From assembly GCF_000247695.1 (NCBI RefSeq), contig NW_004624734.1, positions 14,291,343 to 14,355,342 of the forward strand: a DNA stretch of 64,000 bases. Direction: 5' to 3'. The notes under the pieces were generated by a model, which did no database searches, was not told the DNA's origin, and saw nothing but the letters and a program-made list of their open reading frames with translations. A program made the position numbers and the translations under genes. Source of the stretch: Heterocephalus glaber. Its lineage: Eukaryota > Chordata > Mammalia > Rodentia > Bathyergidae. Positions 34,770 through 46,800 of the stretch are shown here, one piece after another. The stretch's first letter is position 1, and the number at the start of each line of letters is the position of its first letter.

Positions 34770-36284
34770 CTTTATGAACAAATCCTCAGTAGCATGGGAA
34801 CTAGCACAAAGAATCAACAACTGGGATCTCATCTTGCTAAAAAGCTTCTGCACTAAGCAACTCCAGACATACTCAGCCACCTCATCTTTGACAAAGGAGC
34901 CAACCACCATCAATGGAGGAAAGATAGCCTATTTAATAAATGGTGTTGGAAAAACTGGATTTCAACCTGCCAAAGATTAGAACTAGACCCATATCTATTG
35001 CCATGCACTAAACTAAGATCAAAGTGGATTAAAGATCTAAATATTCAAACAGAAACACTAAACTTTCTGGAAGATAAGTTAAGTAGAACTCTTGGAGACA
35101 TTGGCATAGTAAAAGACTTTATGAACAAAACCTCAGTAGCACAGGAACTAGCAGAAAGAATCAACAACTGGGATCTCATCATATTAAAAAGCTTCTGCAC
35201 TGCAAGAGAAACCACCAACAGAGCTAAGAGACAACCTACAAGGTGGGAAAAAGTTTTTTTACCAGCTGTTCCTCAGACAAAGGTCTGCTATCTAGAATAT
35301 ATAAAGAACTGAAAAAAATTAGACCCTCCAAATTTAAAGACCCAATTCAAAAATGGGGATCTGAAATGAACAGACATTTCTCAGACAAAGAAGTAAACAC
35401 ACCAAATAAGCATATGAAAAAATGTTCAACATCACTGGTTATTTGAGAGATGCAGATGAAGAGCAACACTGAGATTCCACCTCACCCCAGTAAGAATGGC
35501 TGCTATCAAGAAATCAACCAATCACAAATGCTGGAGGGGTTGTGGGGAGAAAGGAACCCTTCTCCATTGTTGGTGGGAGTGTAGACTGGTGCAACCACTG
35601 TGGAAATCAGTATGGAGATACCTCAAAGAACTAGGGCTAGAGGTCCCATCTGACCCAGCTATTCCCCTGCTGGGTATCTTCCCAAAAGAATTAAAAGAAT
35701 CATACCACGGTGATATACGCTCATCCATGTTCATAGCAGCACGATTTTTAAATAGCTAAAACTTGGAAACAGCCCAAATGCCCATCAACTGGAGACTAGA
35801 TAAAGAAGATGTGTGTGTTTTTTCAAAAATAAAATGGAGTACTACTCAGCCATAAAGAATGAGAAACTAGAGACATTTTTAGCTAAGTGGACGCACATTG
35901 AGGCCATACTTTTCAGTGAAATAAATAGGATGCACATGTAAATACCAAATAATTTCTCTGGTGTGAAAAACTAAAAGTGTAAATAAGGATCAAAATGTAT
36001 AATTGATTTTGTGAAATAGGAAGAAAAGGTCTGAAGGAGTAGGGGAAGTGGGAGGGATAGGGGAAAGAAAAGAATGGAAAAGAAAAAAATACAAGAAGAG
36101 GAAAAAAACGGAAACAAAGTCTTTGTAAATGGGGAAGGGTAGATGGGGTGAAGGGAGGGCAGGGGAATGGGGAAAAAATAAGAACCAAGATACATCATGT
36201 AAAGGTACAAGATCTCAATGATAAATGTAACTGTACTGTATACCTAAAATGTACCAATAAAGTTAATGGAAAAATAATTGAGAG

Positions 36285-38454
36285 ATTTATTTTGTGTGAT
36301 AACTGCAATTTTCAGAGACTCACCATGTCATTAGGATCCAGCTCCATTGTTCTATGATTCTCTAAGGTCTTCTTTCTTCCATGTTTTGTCTATTTCATGA
36401 TAACAAAGGTTTCAGGCATTTCACCTGCATGGTGTATCATCAGGTATAGAAAAAGGCTTTGTTCAACATCTAAGCAGGTTAGATTGCATGTCCACCACTG
36501 AACCAATCACTGTGGCCAGAGGATTAGACTGCTTTGATTGGTTTGCTAATGTACATGTTCCATTACCGAAGCCAAGAATTTCATGGATCTGGAAGTTAGG
36601 CATCTGCCAAAAGAGGCAGTTCTGGGGGACAGAATGCTTCAAAGAACGTCTACTTGAGGCACAGGAAGCTGGACTCCTGTCTCATCTTGCAAATAACTCC
36701 TGTCCCCCATGATATTCAACAAGGCACCAAAGAACCATTGGAATTCAAGGACCATTGAAAACTTGGCAACATCAACGTCATCAGTGACTGTTACAGTCTG
36801 TAAATGAAAGGCCCCTCCTGCATTTCCTTAGCATCATGTAAACCTCCACGGTTCTGTTGTGAACCCAAAAGAGGAAGACAACTCACTAGGGACTGAGATG
36901 GAATTCCCTATAGCTTGGTGACATGCGGGCCAGGAGTTGCAATTAAGTTGATGAAGAAAATGCAACTGCAGTATTTTTTGTAGCACAGGCTGTCAACAGA
37001 GATTGATGTTACTGTGTAGCCTGTAACAAAATTAAGTCAACTGATCAACACAACGCCAAAAATTTAGGGCAGAAACATTTTAAAAGCATTTTTCATGAAT
37101 AAGAAATGATAGCTGGACATCAACGTGACAATTTCTATTACTCCCACTTAAAGATGAACAAAACGGTCATTGACAATATCTACCTCTACTGTTTTACTTT
37201 AGCAAATGTAAGAAATATTAACAAAAGCTCTCCTAAAGGGAGATTCTTTCTTTTTAATCTTATTTTCTTACATAATGTTAAAAATTTTCACCCCAAAATA
37301 CAAATAGCTCCAGAGTTTCTGGAATAAAACCCAGAGACTATTGAAATTGCATCATGTTTAGTACAGCCCATAATTTACCTGTTATTTATTTATTTATTCA
37401 GTAAATAGTGGTGATAACTGGTGAGAAGGTCCTTAAGTCTTTTTGGGAGTGGGGGTAGAACAACAGTTGTTTCCAAATTTATCATTAAAATTTCTAGGCT
37501 ACATAATGTGTTAGTGTCAATAAATTTTGGAGGTAGGACCAGAAATTTTAGGGCATCTTGAGAGGAATTATCCTAGACAAATGTTTACAAGTTCAGTCAA
37601 ATATCTATCCAAGTCATTGTGGAGTAATTTTCTTGATTGTATTGGATTTGAAATGGAGCACACATTTCCTAGTTAATGAAATTTGTATTTTTATATTCAA
37701 GAGCTGGCACTAAACAATATGGAGACTCCTCTGGTTCATTCTTCTATTGGCCATGTGCATGATTTGCTTTGTGAACAGCTAATTGCAACATTATTTGAGG
37801 AATCTTAGCCTCTTCATGTGTAAAAATATATTGGTGCTTCATAAAAAGCTTCAAAAAATTACAAACAGAAGAAAAATAGATTACAGGCCATTATATGCTT
37901 AATGATATGCAAATGCTGTTAAATTTGAACATGATTGTAGTACTGTTCTTTGGAGACAAATGGATTTAAAGAGTTCAGAATAACAGATGTAATGTTTTTA
38001 CACTGAGTCATAACAATAATAAAGTAAAATTAAAAACTATTCATATACTGAATTACATCTTGACTTTCATAGATATTAATTCATAATAGTAGGCAAAATT
38101 GCAAACTCCTTATAACTCAAATGGTTTATGTGTTGCATCTATGTGAAAGGGGACTATTATTTTCTCATATGGGTAGGACAACTAAATAAACACAAGTCTT
38201 CAAGGGTAGATGCCCAATTTTACAGATATTTTGCAATTTAGCCTATGTTCTCTTAGTGTGGACTGGTCAATTTTAACCAGTTTGGAAAGAAAAAAAGACA
38301 CTGAAGTGATGGTCACAGTTTAAGTGAAAATATCTAATGATTGTTGAGCTTTTCAGAGAGCAGAAGAATAAATGATGCAAAGAGAATTTCAGCATTTTCC
38401 CTCTTTTCATTTCCACTGTATAGGTTTTTTGTCTTGTTTCTTGGATAAGAAAAT
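36285..38454. other. Unique-looking intergenic DNA
   Basis: A short (TTTA)n run lies at about 37384-37399. Otherwise no gene or repeat recognised on either strand. Confidence 0.5.
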
Positions 38455-38469
38455 GTCATGGAACATCTC

Positions 38470-38488
38470 CGACACCTAGTGGCCACAT
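38470..38488. promoter_or_regulatory. Candidate CTCF site
   Basis: gacacctagtggccacat fits the CTCF core (CCTAGTGGC). It lies in repeat-poor DNA about 3.3 kb 3' of GPR65. A single motif match is weak evidence. Confidence 0.25.
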
Positions 38489-40732
38489 ATGGGATGCCCA
38501 TATGTTTTTTTCTTGGCCAACAAGTGATACAGGAAGAATAGTAACTATTTTAACCCCCCACCACTTCCTCTTTCACCCCAAATTTGACCAGCTTTTATTA
38601 TTGTCAGTTTATTTCTTCAAAGTAGGTGCATAATGTTACAAATATCAGAACGCTAATCACAATGTGCTCCATCTTTAAGCTGTTGGAAAGACCAAAGAAT
38701 AAGAGATAATAGTGTATAAGTATCTTTTTTACTTAAAATGAATCAAGTGATTATACTATGAATGAAGAATAGTTTGAAAACAGATACTGCTTTACGTTAC
38801 ATTTTCATTATTTCTCCCAAGAGGTGTCTACTCAGTGGATTTGAGTAAACATCAGTTAGAACTAGACTTTTCCAGAATAATACAGCAATGAAAAAACGCA
38901 GATAGTTGTTTTCTTACCACAGCTCCCTTGGCAGCCACTTCTAGGGAGAAAGAAGGAACGAGGGACAGGAAAAGATAATCTTAAAAATGTTTTCTCCAGC
39001 TGCTGACTTAGTAAAGAAAGAAAAGAAGCCAGATGATGCATTATTTCAGAAGTTAAGAATGTGACTTCATGCAACCACGAAGGTTCCCAGGCTAGGTAAG
39101 AAAAATGGAAGTTCTAAAAATCTGCACTTAGTCTCTTCTCTGCCCTCTCCAAGATGTCTATTTTGAGTTCGTTATATTAAAGAGTAGCATTCTAGATGAG
39201 AAAATAAAACGTAAAAAAAGTAAACAAATTAAAAACTGATATATACCCACATGTTGACATCCACAGTGTGTGTCTCCTCAGAATTGTGAATGCCTAGGAA
39301 TAGGCAGTACTGAAAATATCCCACAGAACCAGAAACTGTGAAGGCCTTGAATTACCTTAAAGGATGTATTTAACCATCTGCAGGAAATGACTATAGAAAT
39401 GGTGTTCTGGAGCCAGCTCCTCCTAGTTCACATGCTATCTTCCTACTCCCCAGGACTATTCTATCTCTTGGGTAGCCACCCACAATCTCTAAAACAATGG
39501 AAATTATAACAACGGACAACAGACAGCTCACCGCAGTGTTCAAAGTGTTTTCACATGCACTTGTTAAAAGTAAATGTTATCATTGCTCCTAAGATTGTAG
39601 AAACTGAGCCTTGAAGACATTGTGGAAAATTTCAGTTAGTAAATGGATGATCTGCTGTTCCAGTTGAGCCTTCTGATGACAAAGTCTCATGTACTAACAG
39701 CTAACAGGTCTTATTTCTTCCAGAAATGCCTTCAGTTTAATAGGGAACTTTAACGAGGAACCTAAAAAGCCTTTAAAAACTAAAGGATTAACTATCCAGT
39801 ATTGATCACTTGAGATCATGTCTAGAGGACTCTGTTCCAAATCATGAGTAGCCTCTCAATCTGGCTTCTCCATGACTAGCCCTGCTCTGAGGGAAAATGT
39901 AAGCTTCTAGCCTAGCTCATTTGGGAAGGAATTCTGTAACATCCTAGATCAGTGTTTTGCTGGTAATCATTAACTATAACATTCTTAATAAGTGTAGCAC
40001 AAATTTGTATTTTCCCTGTCTCTGATTCACATAACCAACTGAAGAAAAGTCTTAATTAGGTCTCTAACAGATTAATTTAATTACTACCTTTAATTTTCTT
40101 TAATTACTATGTGATTTATTATATTTCTGGAGGTATGAATAATGAAACAACTCCCCCTTTTTCCCTATTCTGACCTAAATTCAACAATTACATTAATCAA
40201 TTCATTATGTATTTTTTTTATCATGCCTAAACAAAGAAACAGTAGAAGCATTTTTAAATACACATGAAGGGGAAAAAATCAACTCTGGAGAGAATTCAGG
40301 ATTCTTGAGTTCGAGGTCTGGCACTGTTTTCAGCAAAGTGTGTGATCTGGGACAACACACTTAATCCACACTTGAGTTTCCAGATGTGGGCAAAATTGTT
40401 TCTGGATGGTTTATTTTTATTTGTGTTCACTCACATGATGCCAATAATTTATCAGTAATTAAGCAAACAATTCAAATTATTACTCTTTTTTTTCACTGTA
40501 TCTTTAGTCTTTAAGCATATATGAGTATGTCTCAGAGTACCTAGGCGGACTCTATTCCTTCTCTAAAGTCATTATGACAAGAAAAATGCAAAGAACAGAG
40601 AATGCACCTATGGCCTCAAAGCAAGGTGGACATATATCATCACGGAAGACCAGTGGAAAGTTATTATCATTTATGCACTCACTGATTTTTCCATGTTTGT
40701 TGAGAAATAGGGATTGAAAAAATATTGGTCAT

Positions 40733-40738
40733 TTTATT
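40733..40738 (-). terminator. Alternative AATAAA hexamer downstream of GPR65
   Basis: This is the next canonical AATAAA on the minus strand after the one touching the stop codon. Using it would give a 3' UTR of about 1.1 kb, a more usual length for a GPCR. No further support is visible. Confidence 0.3.
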
Positions 40739-40983
40739 AGGACTTTGTTTTCAGAAGTGAGGGCACCACATAGTATCAAGACATTTGCAATCTGGTTACC
40801 TTTGGAGTAGAAAGAACAGATATGGAAGAAAAGGAATTAAAGGACTAAAGCAAAGAAGATTTTAAAAGTCTTATAAGATACTAGTTAGGAGAAATGTTTA
40901 CCTATTGCCTACCTGCAGCTAGGCAGAGTCATTGTCATAATAAAAATTCAAAAGAATATATCAAAACTTTCTGAATATTTTTT

Positions 40984-41068
40984 TGACATAGGTTTTTGCT
41001 AAATTTCTCAGGCTGATGTGGAACTTATAATCCTCCTGACTCAGGCTCCTGAGTAGCTGGGACTGGGC
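40984..41068 (-). repeat. 7SL-derived SINE fragment, reverse
   Basis: 'aaatttctcaggctgatgtg', 'ataatcctcctgactcagg' and 'ctcctgagtagctgggactg' are the reverse of the 7SL SINE body. Confidence 0.7.
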
Positions 41069-41802
41069 TCTTGGCTCTCTAAATATTTTAAATCCAAAAA
41101 GAAACTGCTGAATGTAAGATTTCTTATATCAAATAATGTCAGATAAGTAATTCCAAGTACTGTATACACAACTGTAAACTAAAAAAGGAAGCAAAACAAA
41201 AACTCGGAGCCTATCTACCTTTACTTTATATAGCAATCTTAAAATCTCAGTGATTAGGTTTCAGAACTGATGTTAATTTCATGAGACCATTTCTTTTGTA
41301 ATCCCAGTACTTAACACCAAAACCTAGAATGCACAGTGGGTTCAGTAAATATTTGTTAATGAATGAGATCAGAAGTGGCAGTTAGTTGTTGGGGTTGTTG
41401 GAGACAGTTACATAGACTTGGGAGAATTGACAGCTGATAGACTGATATCCAAAGAAAGAGCAAGAAAAATCATAATAACCAGACACAAAGGCCAATGATT
41501 TAAAGACTAATGATCCTATACATGTTATTATCCTTTGATGGATTATATAGCACAGATACAAAAACAATTGTCATTAATAATATTGATCCGAAGTCATTAC
41601 AAAAATATTAAATTTTGTTTAACATGCCATGTTTAATTAAAGTCAAGGAGGGAGTTGTACAATGAACTTTAAAAATAATTCCATTGGACAGGATTAAAAT
41701 ATTCAGTTAGAACACTTAGCCCCCTCCCATGCTAGATTTCCTTTTCAAAATTTAATCGCGATGATATAATGTCATCTTCTTTAAACCCCTCCCCTCCAAT
41801 TC

Positions 41803-41808
41803 TTTATT
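41803..41808 (-). terminator. GPR65: AATAAA polyadenylation hexamer abutting the GPR65 stop codon
   Basis: On the minus strand the stop TAG is followed immediately by AATAAA, then within about 15 nt by a G-rich run (ggaggggagggg). If used, this site would give a 3' UTR of only ~20-30 nt. The next canonical hexamer on this strand is at 40733-40738, about 1.1 kb downstream, and may be the main site. Which is used cannot be decided from sequence. Confidence 0.35.
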
Positions 41809-42813
41809 CTATTCGAGGACATCTAATTCAATAGTATCCCTTGTAGACACTGAAAGTATGCATTTTCTTTGTGATTTATTGCATTTCCCAGTACAGAATT
41901 TTAATACATTCCACATATCAGATCTCCCTGTTTCAGTTACAAAACAGTACAGAATTGGATCAGCAACACAATTGAGACTTGTTAATGCAACAGTGATTCT
42001 ATACATTGTGTAGGTCTGTTTTCCAGACTTGTGGTCATCAAAGGTGACATCACGCTCTAAAATGCAGCGGATCAACAACATCACATGAAAGGGAGTAAAG
42101 CACAGGACAAAGGTCAATGTGATGCTGATAAGTAGTTTTATGATTCTTATCTTTTCAGTGTTTTCCGTGGCTTGATTATGCCGTACAGCTTTGTAGACTT
42201 TCTGGTTGCAAATCAGGATGATAACCAAAGGTGCTACGTAGCCTGTACATGTCCTAAACAGGTTGAGGTAGATTTGCCATTTCTCCAAAGGGTATTTGTC
42301 ATAACATAAAGTAAAATTAGACTTTTTTTCATTACAATATTCAATAGAGGTTTCATCTTTCCACAAAATGACAGAATTAAAGATAGATTCCATTACCCAG
42401 ATGGATAGGCTGACCACGAATGCAAATTTTCTTGTCCTTAATAAAAGAAACTTCAAAGGGTAAACTACTGCTAAATATCGATCCACGGTGATGCAGGTGA
42501 GAAACGCTGTGCTGCTGTAAAAATTCAAGTACATGAAGAAAGCACTCGCTTTGCACAAGTCAGATGAGAAAGTCCAGTTGTCTTTATTCCAAGTATAATG
42601 AACCCACAGAGGGAGAGTTAATGAATATAACAAATCTGACAGCGATAAGCTGAAGAGGTAAATTCCTAGTTCATTTTCCTTCTTTGCTTGCAGAAAAGAC
42701 ACACACAGAGATCCAATATTGGCTGGGACACTGATTACAATCACAAAGATGTAGACGATTGGGAACAAATAATGGTCCACATCATGCTGTTCTTCAGTGC
42801 ACGTGCTGTTCAT
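41809..42813 (-). CDS. GPR65: GPR65 (TDAG8), proton-sensing class A G-protein-coupled receptor
   Basis: An intact 334-residue, seven-transmembrane receptor with no internal stop. I recognise it from near-identity to human GPR65 (337 residues) along its whole length. Visible landmarks: N-terminal N-glycosylation site N2-S-T; TM1 from about residue 17 with N32; TM2 'LSLSD' with D60; TM3 start C87 and its likely ECL2 disulfide partner C160 or C170; DRY at 111-113; second glycosylation site N166-F-T; TM6 'CFTPFH' with P241; TM7 'DPILY' at 285-289, the usual DPxxY form. H10, H14 and H243, the histidines reported to matter for pH sensing in human, are all present. The protein is a plasma-membrane receptor, chiefly of lymphoid and myeloid cells; acidic pH activates Gs and cAMP signalling. 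Compared with human it lacks about one residue in ECL3 and two in the basic C-tail. The start ATG is in the context aacaATGa and matches the human start. The coding region is one exon, as in other mammals. Confidence 0.98.
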   Translation of the reverse strand: MNSTCTEEQHDVDHYLFPIVYIFVIVISVPANIGSLCVSFLQAKKENELGIYLFSLSLSDLLYSLTLPLWVHYTWNKDNWTFSSDLCKASAFFMYLNFYSSTAFLTCITVDRYLAVVYPLKFLLLRTRKFAFVVSLSIWVMESIFNSVILWKDETSIEYCNEKKSNFTLCYDKYPLEKWQIYLNLFRTCTGYVAPLVIILICNQKVYKAVRHNQATENTEKIRIIKLLISITLTFVLCFTPFHVMLLIRCILERDVTFDDHKSGKQTYTMYRITVALTSLNCVADPILYCFVTETGRSDMWNVLKFCTGKCNKSQRKCILSVSTRDTIELDVLE

Positions 42814-42870
42814 TGTTTCTTTTTTAAGGTAGCAATAACATTAGTGCCTAGAAGGTAAACAGGAAAATAA
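42814..42870 (-). promoter_or_regulatory. GPR65: Predicted 3' splice site and 5' UTR start of the GPR65 coding exon
   Basis: Read on the minus strand, a pyrimidine-rich run (cttattttcctgtttacc) ends in ttctag followed by gc, placing the acceptor AG at 42849-42848 and the exon start at 42847. This leaves a 34-nt untranslated leader before the ATG. Mammalian GPR65 has a non-coding first exon several kb upstream and a single coding exon, so an acceptor here is expected. I could not identify the first exon or its promoter, which should lie to the right. Confidence 0.6.
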
Positions 42871-44690
42871 GTGTTGCCTCATTGTAGTTTATTTTCAACA
42901 TCAAATTTTCTCTTACTTGGAAATTTTTTCAATTTTCCTGTGCTTTCTAAAGTTCTAATTAATTCATCAATGCTTTGAAAGGGTAGTAGTACATCATACA
43001 GATTATTAGTAGTTGGAAATCAGAGCCCAGGCTCCTGGAAGTTAGCTAAAATGATCAGTTGAATTTAATGAACAGAAGTCCATGTGTTAATTCTCACAGA
43101 TCATGGATACAGAACCCTCCAGGATGAACTGCGGAATGCCTTAGCTTCCCTGGAGTGTTGTCCCAATGTAATTTTCTTCACGAATCTCACAAGAGGTTGG
43201 TGCAAACATGAATAGATCTAAGGCTTTGTTTTCACAGAGATTGGTATCTTTTAAAAGTACTTTCTTTTCTGTAATGAAACATAAACTAGAACAGAATAGA
43301 TGTTTATAAGATATGTAACCTCATTGCAATAATGATTTTAAGCAATCTTATTGCATTTATTGAAGATATTTTAAAATGTATTAAATTACAATGATAGTAC
43401 TTAAAATGGAAAAATAATTTAACTGACTTTAATAGACAAAACCGAGCAGCGATACTTTACCTATTTCAAATAAGAATTGCCCAAGGGATGCTAGATTAGA
43501 GGGAATTATATTTCTTACCAGACACAAGCTAACATCCAAAAACTAAAGTTAAAATCATTTTAGCAGCTAATCAGAAAATTCAATTATTTAGTAAGTGCTT
43601 TCAGTGTGTGATAAACTCTATGGTCATATAATTTTAAATGTTTAATTTCAAATACAAGCTAGGTAAAAGGCACTTTCAAAATCACCTTATTACCCAGGAA
43701 AATATTTTTATTAAAAATGATAAAGTTGACTTTTAAAATATAGTAGCTTGAGAGCCTTAATACATAGACAACCCTACCTCTTCTGTTTATCTTTTGCTAC
43801 CTTTGTGGGCTAACTCATTTTTGTCTTTCTTACACTTTCATAAGTAGGATATTTTCATTTCTAGGTAAAATCTTGTGATCATCAAATTCCACTTTCATTA
43901 GGTGTTTACTTTTAAAGCCATGATATCAAAAATTCACACCAGAGTGGAGTATTCATATTTCTCTGCAACTTGGAGTAGAGAAATGCTTCTGCACTCCTTT
44001 GTAAGTGGGGGCTTTTGAACATTTGGATAATTTACTTGATGGGACCTACATGGAAAACTTTGCAGGGCCATTATGCAGTACATCAGAACAATTCCCTTCT
44101 AAGTCTGATAGATTTTAAGCACAAAAGAAATTTGCCATGACAAGGTGCAGGATTCTGCTGGTAGAGCAAGTCATATACAGAGTACATATTATATCCACTC
44201 TTGAAACAAAATGGAGAACATAAATTACTAAGATCTTGTTCTGTCACCCAAAAATATAAAGGAAATTTGAAAAACAGCCTTTTAATTCAATAGAGAGCCT
44301 TCTAGGGAGGAAAAAGTTGTGATGGATAAAGGGAAGTGGGAGCTGAGATGAGGGACGGAAGTGAACACGAAAGCTCTGGATATTCTGGAGGCAAATTGGC
44401 ATCTGGAGAAAGTAAGAGAGGCTCTAGATCAGAAAAAATGCAAACCTTAGTACTGTATGTAGCAGGACAGTGTCCTCTATGGTTCCACACACATTAGAAT
44501 CCAGGAGCCTCTGCCTTTAGCCAAAGGTAGAAAGAAAGAAGATAAGATAAGATAAAATATCAAACCCCATTGACATTAGCAGACAGCAGAGAAAAGTTGG
44601 CAAGTCCCATATCTCAGTTTGGTTTCTGTGAGGAGCCATTAAAAAAAAAGTTCACTGAATATGCACGGCCTCTAGCAGGTCTTCACTTGG
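42871..44690. other. GPR65 upstream region, no recognised element
   Basis: AT-rich unique DNA, expected to be intron 1 of GPR65. A short (GATAA)n run lies at about 44540-44562. No repeat of known family recognised. Confidence 0.5.
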
Positions 44691-44699
44691 AAAGAATTT

Positions 44700-45400
44700 T
44701 ACAGTAATCCTCTTGCTCAATTTTATTAGTCATCAAGGAAATACAAAGTAAAACCACAAGGAGATACTACTACACACCCACCAGAATAAATGGAATGGAA
44801 GTTATAAAATACCAAGTACTGGTGAGGAGGTAGAATATCTGCACTATCATATACCGTTGGCTGGAAAACTGGTATTTAGGCATACCACAAGCTTCAGCAA
44901 TTCCACTTCTAGTTATATGTTCAATATAAATACACACATGTTTACTAAACAGTGTGTACTAAAATTAGTGTTCACAATAACACAATAGTGCTACTATTTG
45001 TAATATCCCACAACTAAAATGCCCATTAGGATAAATAAGTATGGTATATTTGATTTCTACATTCCAATAAAAATGAACAAATTATTTCTACACGCAATTA
45101 CATGGCTAAAGCTCACAAATGTAATGCTGAGTGATAGAAAAGACAAAAACAAAAGAGTTTGTACTGATTAAAACCACAGAAGTTAATCTGTGCTGTGAGG
45201 AGCTGGATCCCAGGGAGGGGGCAGGAAATGCCGAGAAGGGCACAAGGGGAACTTCTGAGATTTTGGTAATGTTCTGTTTCTTGGTATGGGGGCTGGTTGC
45301 ACGAGCCATACCCACTTTGTAAAAATATGTCAAGCTGTATACTTAGGATATATGCATTTTTTCTGCATAAATAATTGTACTACAACTAAAAAGTTAAAAA
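44700..45400 (+). mobile_element. Old L1 ORF2 3' part
   Basis: 'aggaaatacaaagtaaaacc', ctggtgaggaggtagaatat, 'aaaatgcccattaggataaa' and 'tggctaaagctcacaaatg' follow the end of L1 ORF2 in order. Strongly diverged. Confidence 0.75.
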
Positions 45401-45726
45401 GTGGAATCTAAAGACTGTGAAAGTTGTAAAGCATTTTGACAAACAGTATCTGTTTGACATACAGATGGACCATATATGCCTTCCTAAGAAATATTACATT
45501 AATTTTTTATTATTATATAAAAAGCAATTCAGAAAAATAATACATAATCCAAATAGTTAAAGAAATTCTTCTAAAATTTAGAGGTACTGTATGAAAAACA
45601 AGTAAGTTCTAGGCACATGGAAGAAATAAACACAAATCTTCCCTTGAGAAAGGCTTTCTCACCTTAGACTTCAAAGAATCCCACAGATAGAGTTCTAACA
45701 AATATGGCTGTGTTAGAACACATTTA

Positions 45727-45770
45727 CACATGCACGCGTGCGCGCGCACACACACACACACACACAGACA
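45727..45770. repeat. Alternating purine-pyrimidine tract (CG/CA)n
   Basis: tgcacgcgtgcgcgcgcaca then a CA run. The gcgcgc core makes it a likely Z-DNA former. Confidence 0.9.
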
Positions 45771-45979
45771 CTCACACAGAGAGAAATAAGCCACTATGTG
45801 TGAGACTGAGCAGGAACAAGAGAGAGGAGAACTAGATCTACAAGAGCTTTAGAGATATATTAATACATACCTAATAAGTGTATTTGATATATTTAAAGAA
45901 ATAAAAGAGGGGATTGGAACACATGAGTAAGGAGCAAGAGAATATAAAAAATGACAAGGCATATTTTTAAAAGATTGAA

Positions 45980-46800
45980 ATGGACTCTCTAGAAATAAAC
46001 AACATAATAATTTAAACTTTTAAACTGAACCAACTGATTAAACCCAGCTGAAGAAAGAATTAGTGAATTGTAAGACAGAACTAAAGAACTAAGGCATAAT
46101 TGTCAGTGTTAAAGAAATGGTAAAATACCAAAGGGTCATAGAGAAAAAGTGAGAAGGTTGACATATGTATAATTGAAATTCCATAAACGTAGAAAAGAGA
46201 GAGTAAGGAAAAGGCAATATTTACAAAGGTAATGGTCGAGTGTTTTCCGGAACTGATGAAGGACATAGAATCCTCAGATACCTGAAGCCTAGCAAATCTC
46301 AAATAGGATAAAAAACAAACAAAAATGGAAACCTATACCTAGATACGTTGCAATCAAATTGCACATCAGTAAAGCCAGAGAAAACAGATGGAGTACCTAC
46401 AAAAGATAAAATTTAGACTGACAAAGGATTTATCACCAACAATAATAGAATCCAGAGACAGAAGACTAATATTCCCAGATGTCTAAGAAAATAAATGTCA
46501 TCCTGTAGTTGTATACCCAACAGAAGCAAATTGCAAAGACCAGAGCAAAAATTAGAATATTTTCAGAGACCCTGCCACTGAGAAAATTCACTCCGCAATT
46601 TCTCACATTAGAAACTTTTAAAGAATGTAAATGAAGAAGAAAAATGACATGAGAATAAAATATGAGACTCAGAAAGGAACAGCTAAGCAGCTGATGAGTG
46701 TACCCCGTGTCCAGCTTCAGTTTACACACTTGAACCCTGAACGTTAAGACCAAGAAGAAGAAAATGAGAGAATGGGCAAGGCACTCCTTTCTTCTTTATC
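45980..46800 (+). mobile_element. L1/HAL1 ORF1-region fragment
   Basis: The order 'agctgaagaaagaattagtg', 'gaattgtaagacag', 'ttttccggaactgatgaagg', 'acctagatacgttg' and 'acaaaagataaaatttagac' follows the ORF1 region of older L1 or HAL1. Frames are broken. Confidence 0.7.

Larger units (their letters stand above)
32878..36275 (+). mobile_element. Twin-primed (5'-inverted) L1 with internal duplication
   Basis: A 9-bp direct repeat aattgagag (32869-32877, 36276-36284) bounds the whole unit. From 32878 to about 33815 the L1 is on the minus strand and encodes the ORF2 reverse transcriptase, including [14 protein letters not shown] and the FADD catalytic motif. From about 33815 to 36275 the next part of ORF2 and the 3' UTR are on the plus strand. 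The two halves join at adjacent points of the L1 map, the signature of twin priming. Within the plus half a 138-bp L1 tail is inserted and a ~350-bp segment is duplicated. All frames are broken, so it is inactive. Confidence 0.92.
38500..41800. other. GPR65 3' flank, mostly unique DNA
   Basis: Probably includes the GPR65 3' UTR if a distal poly-A site is used. It holds MIR-like sequence at about 39560-39670 and 40308-40420, a reverse 7SL SINE fragment at 40984-41068, and an L2-like end at about 41300-41370. No further gene. Confidence 0.5.
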
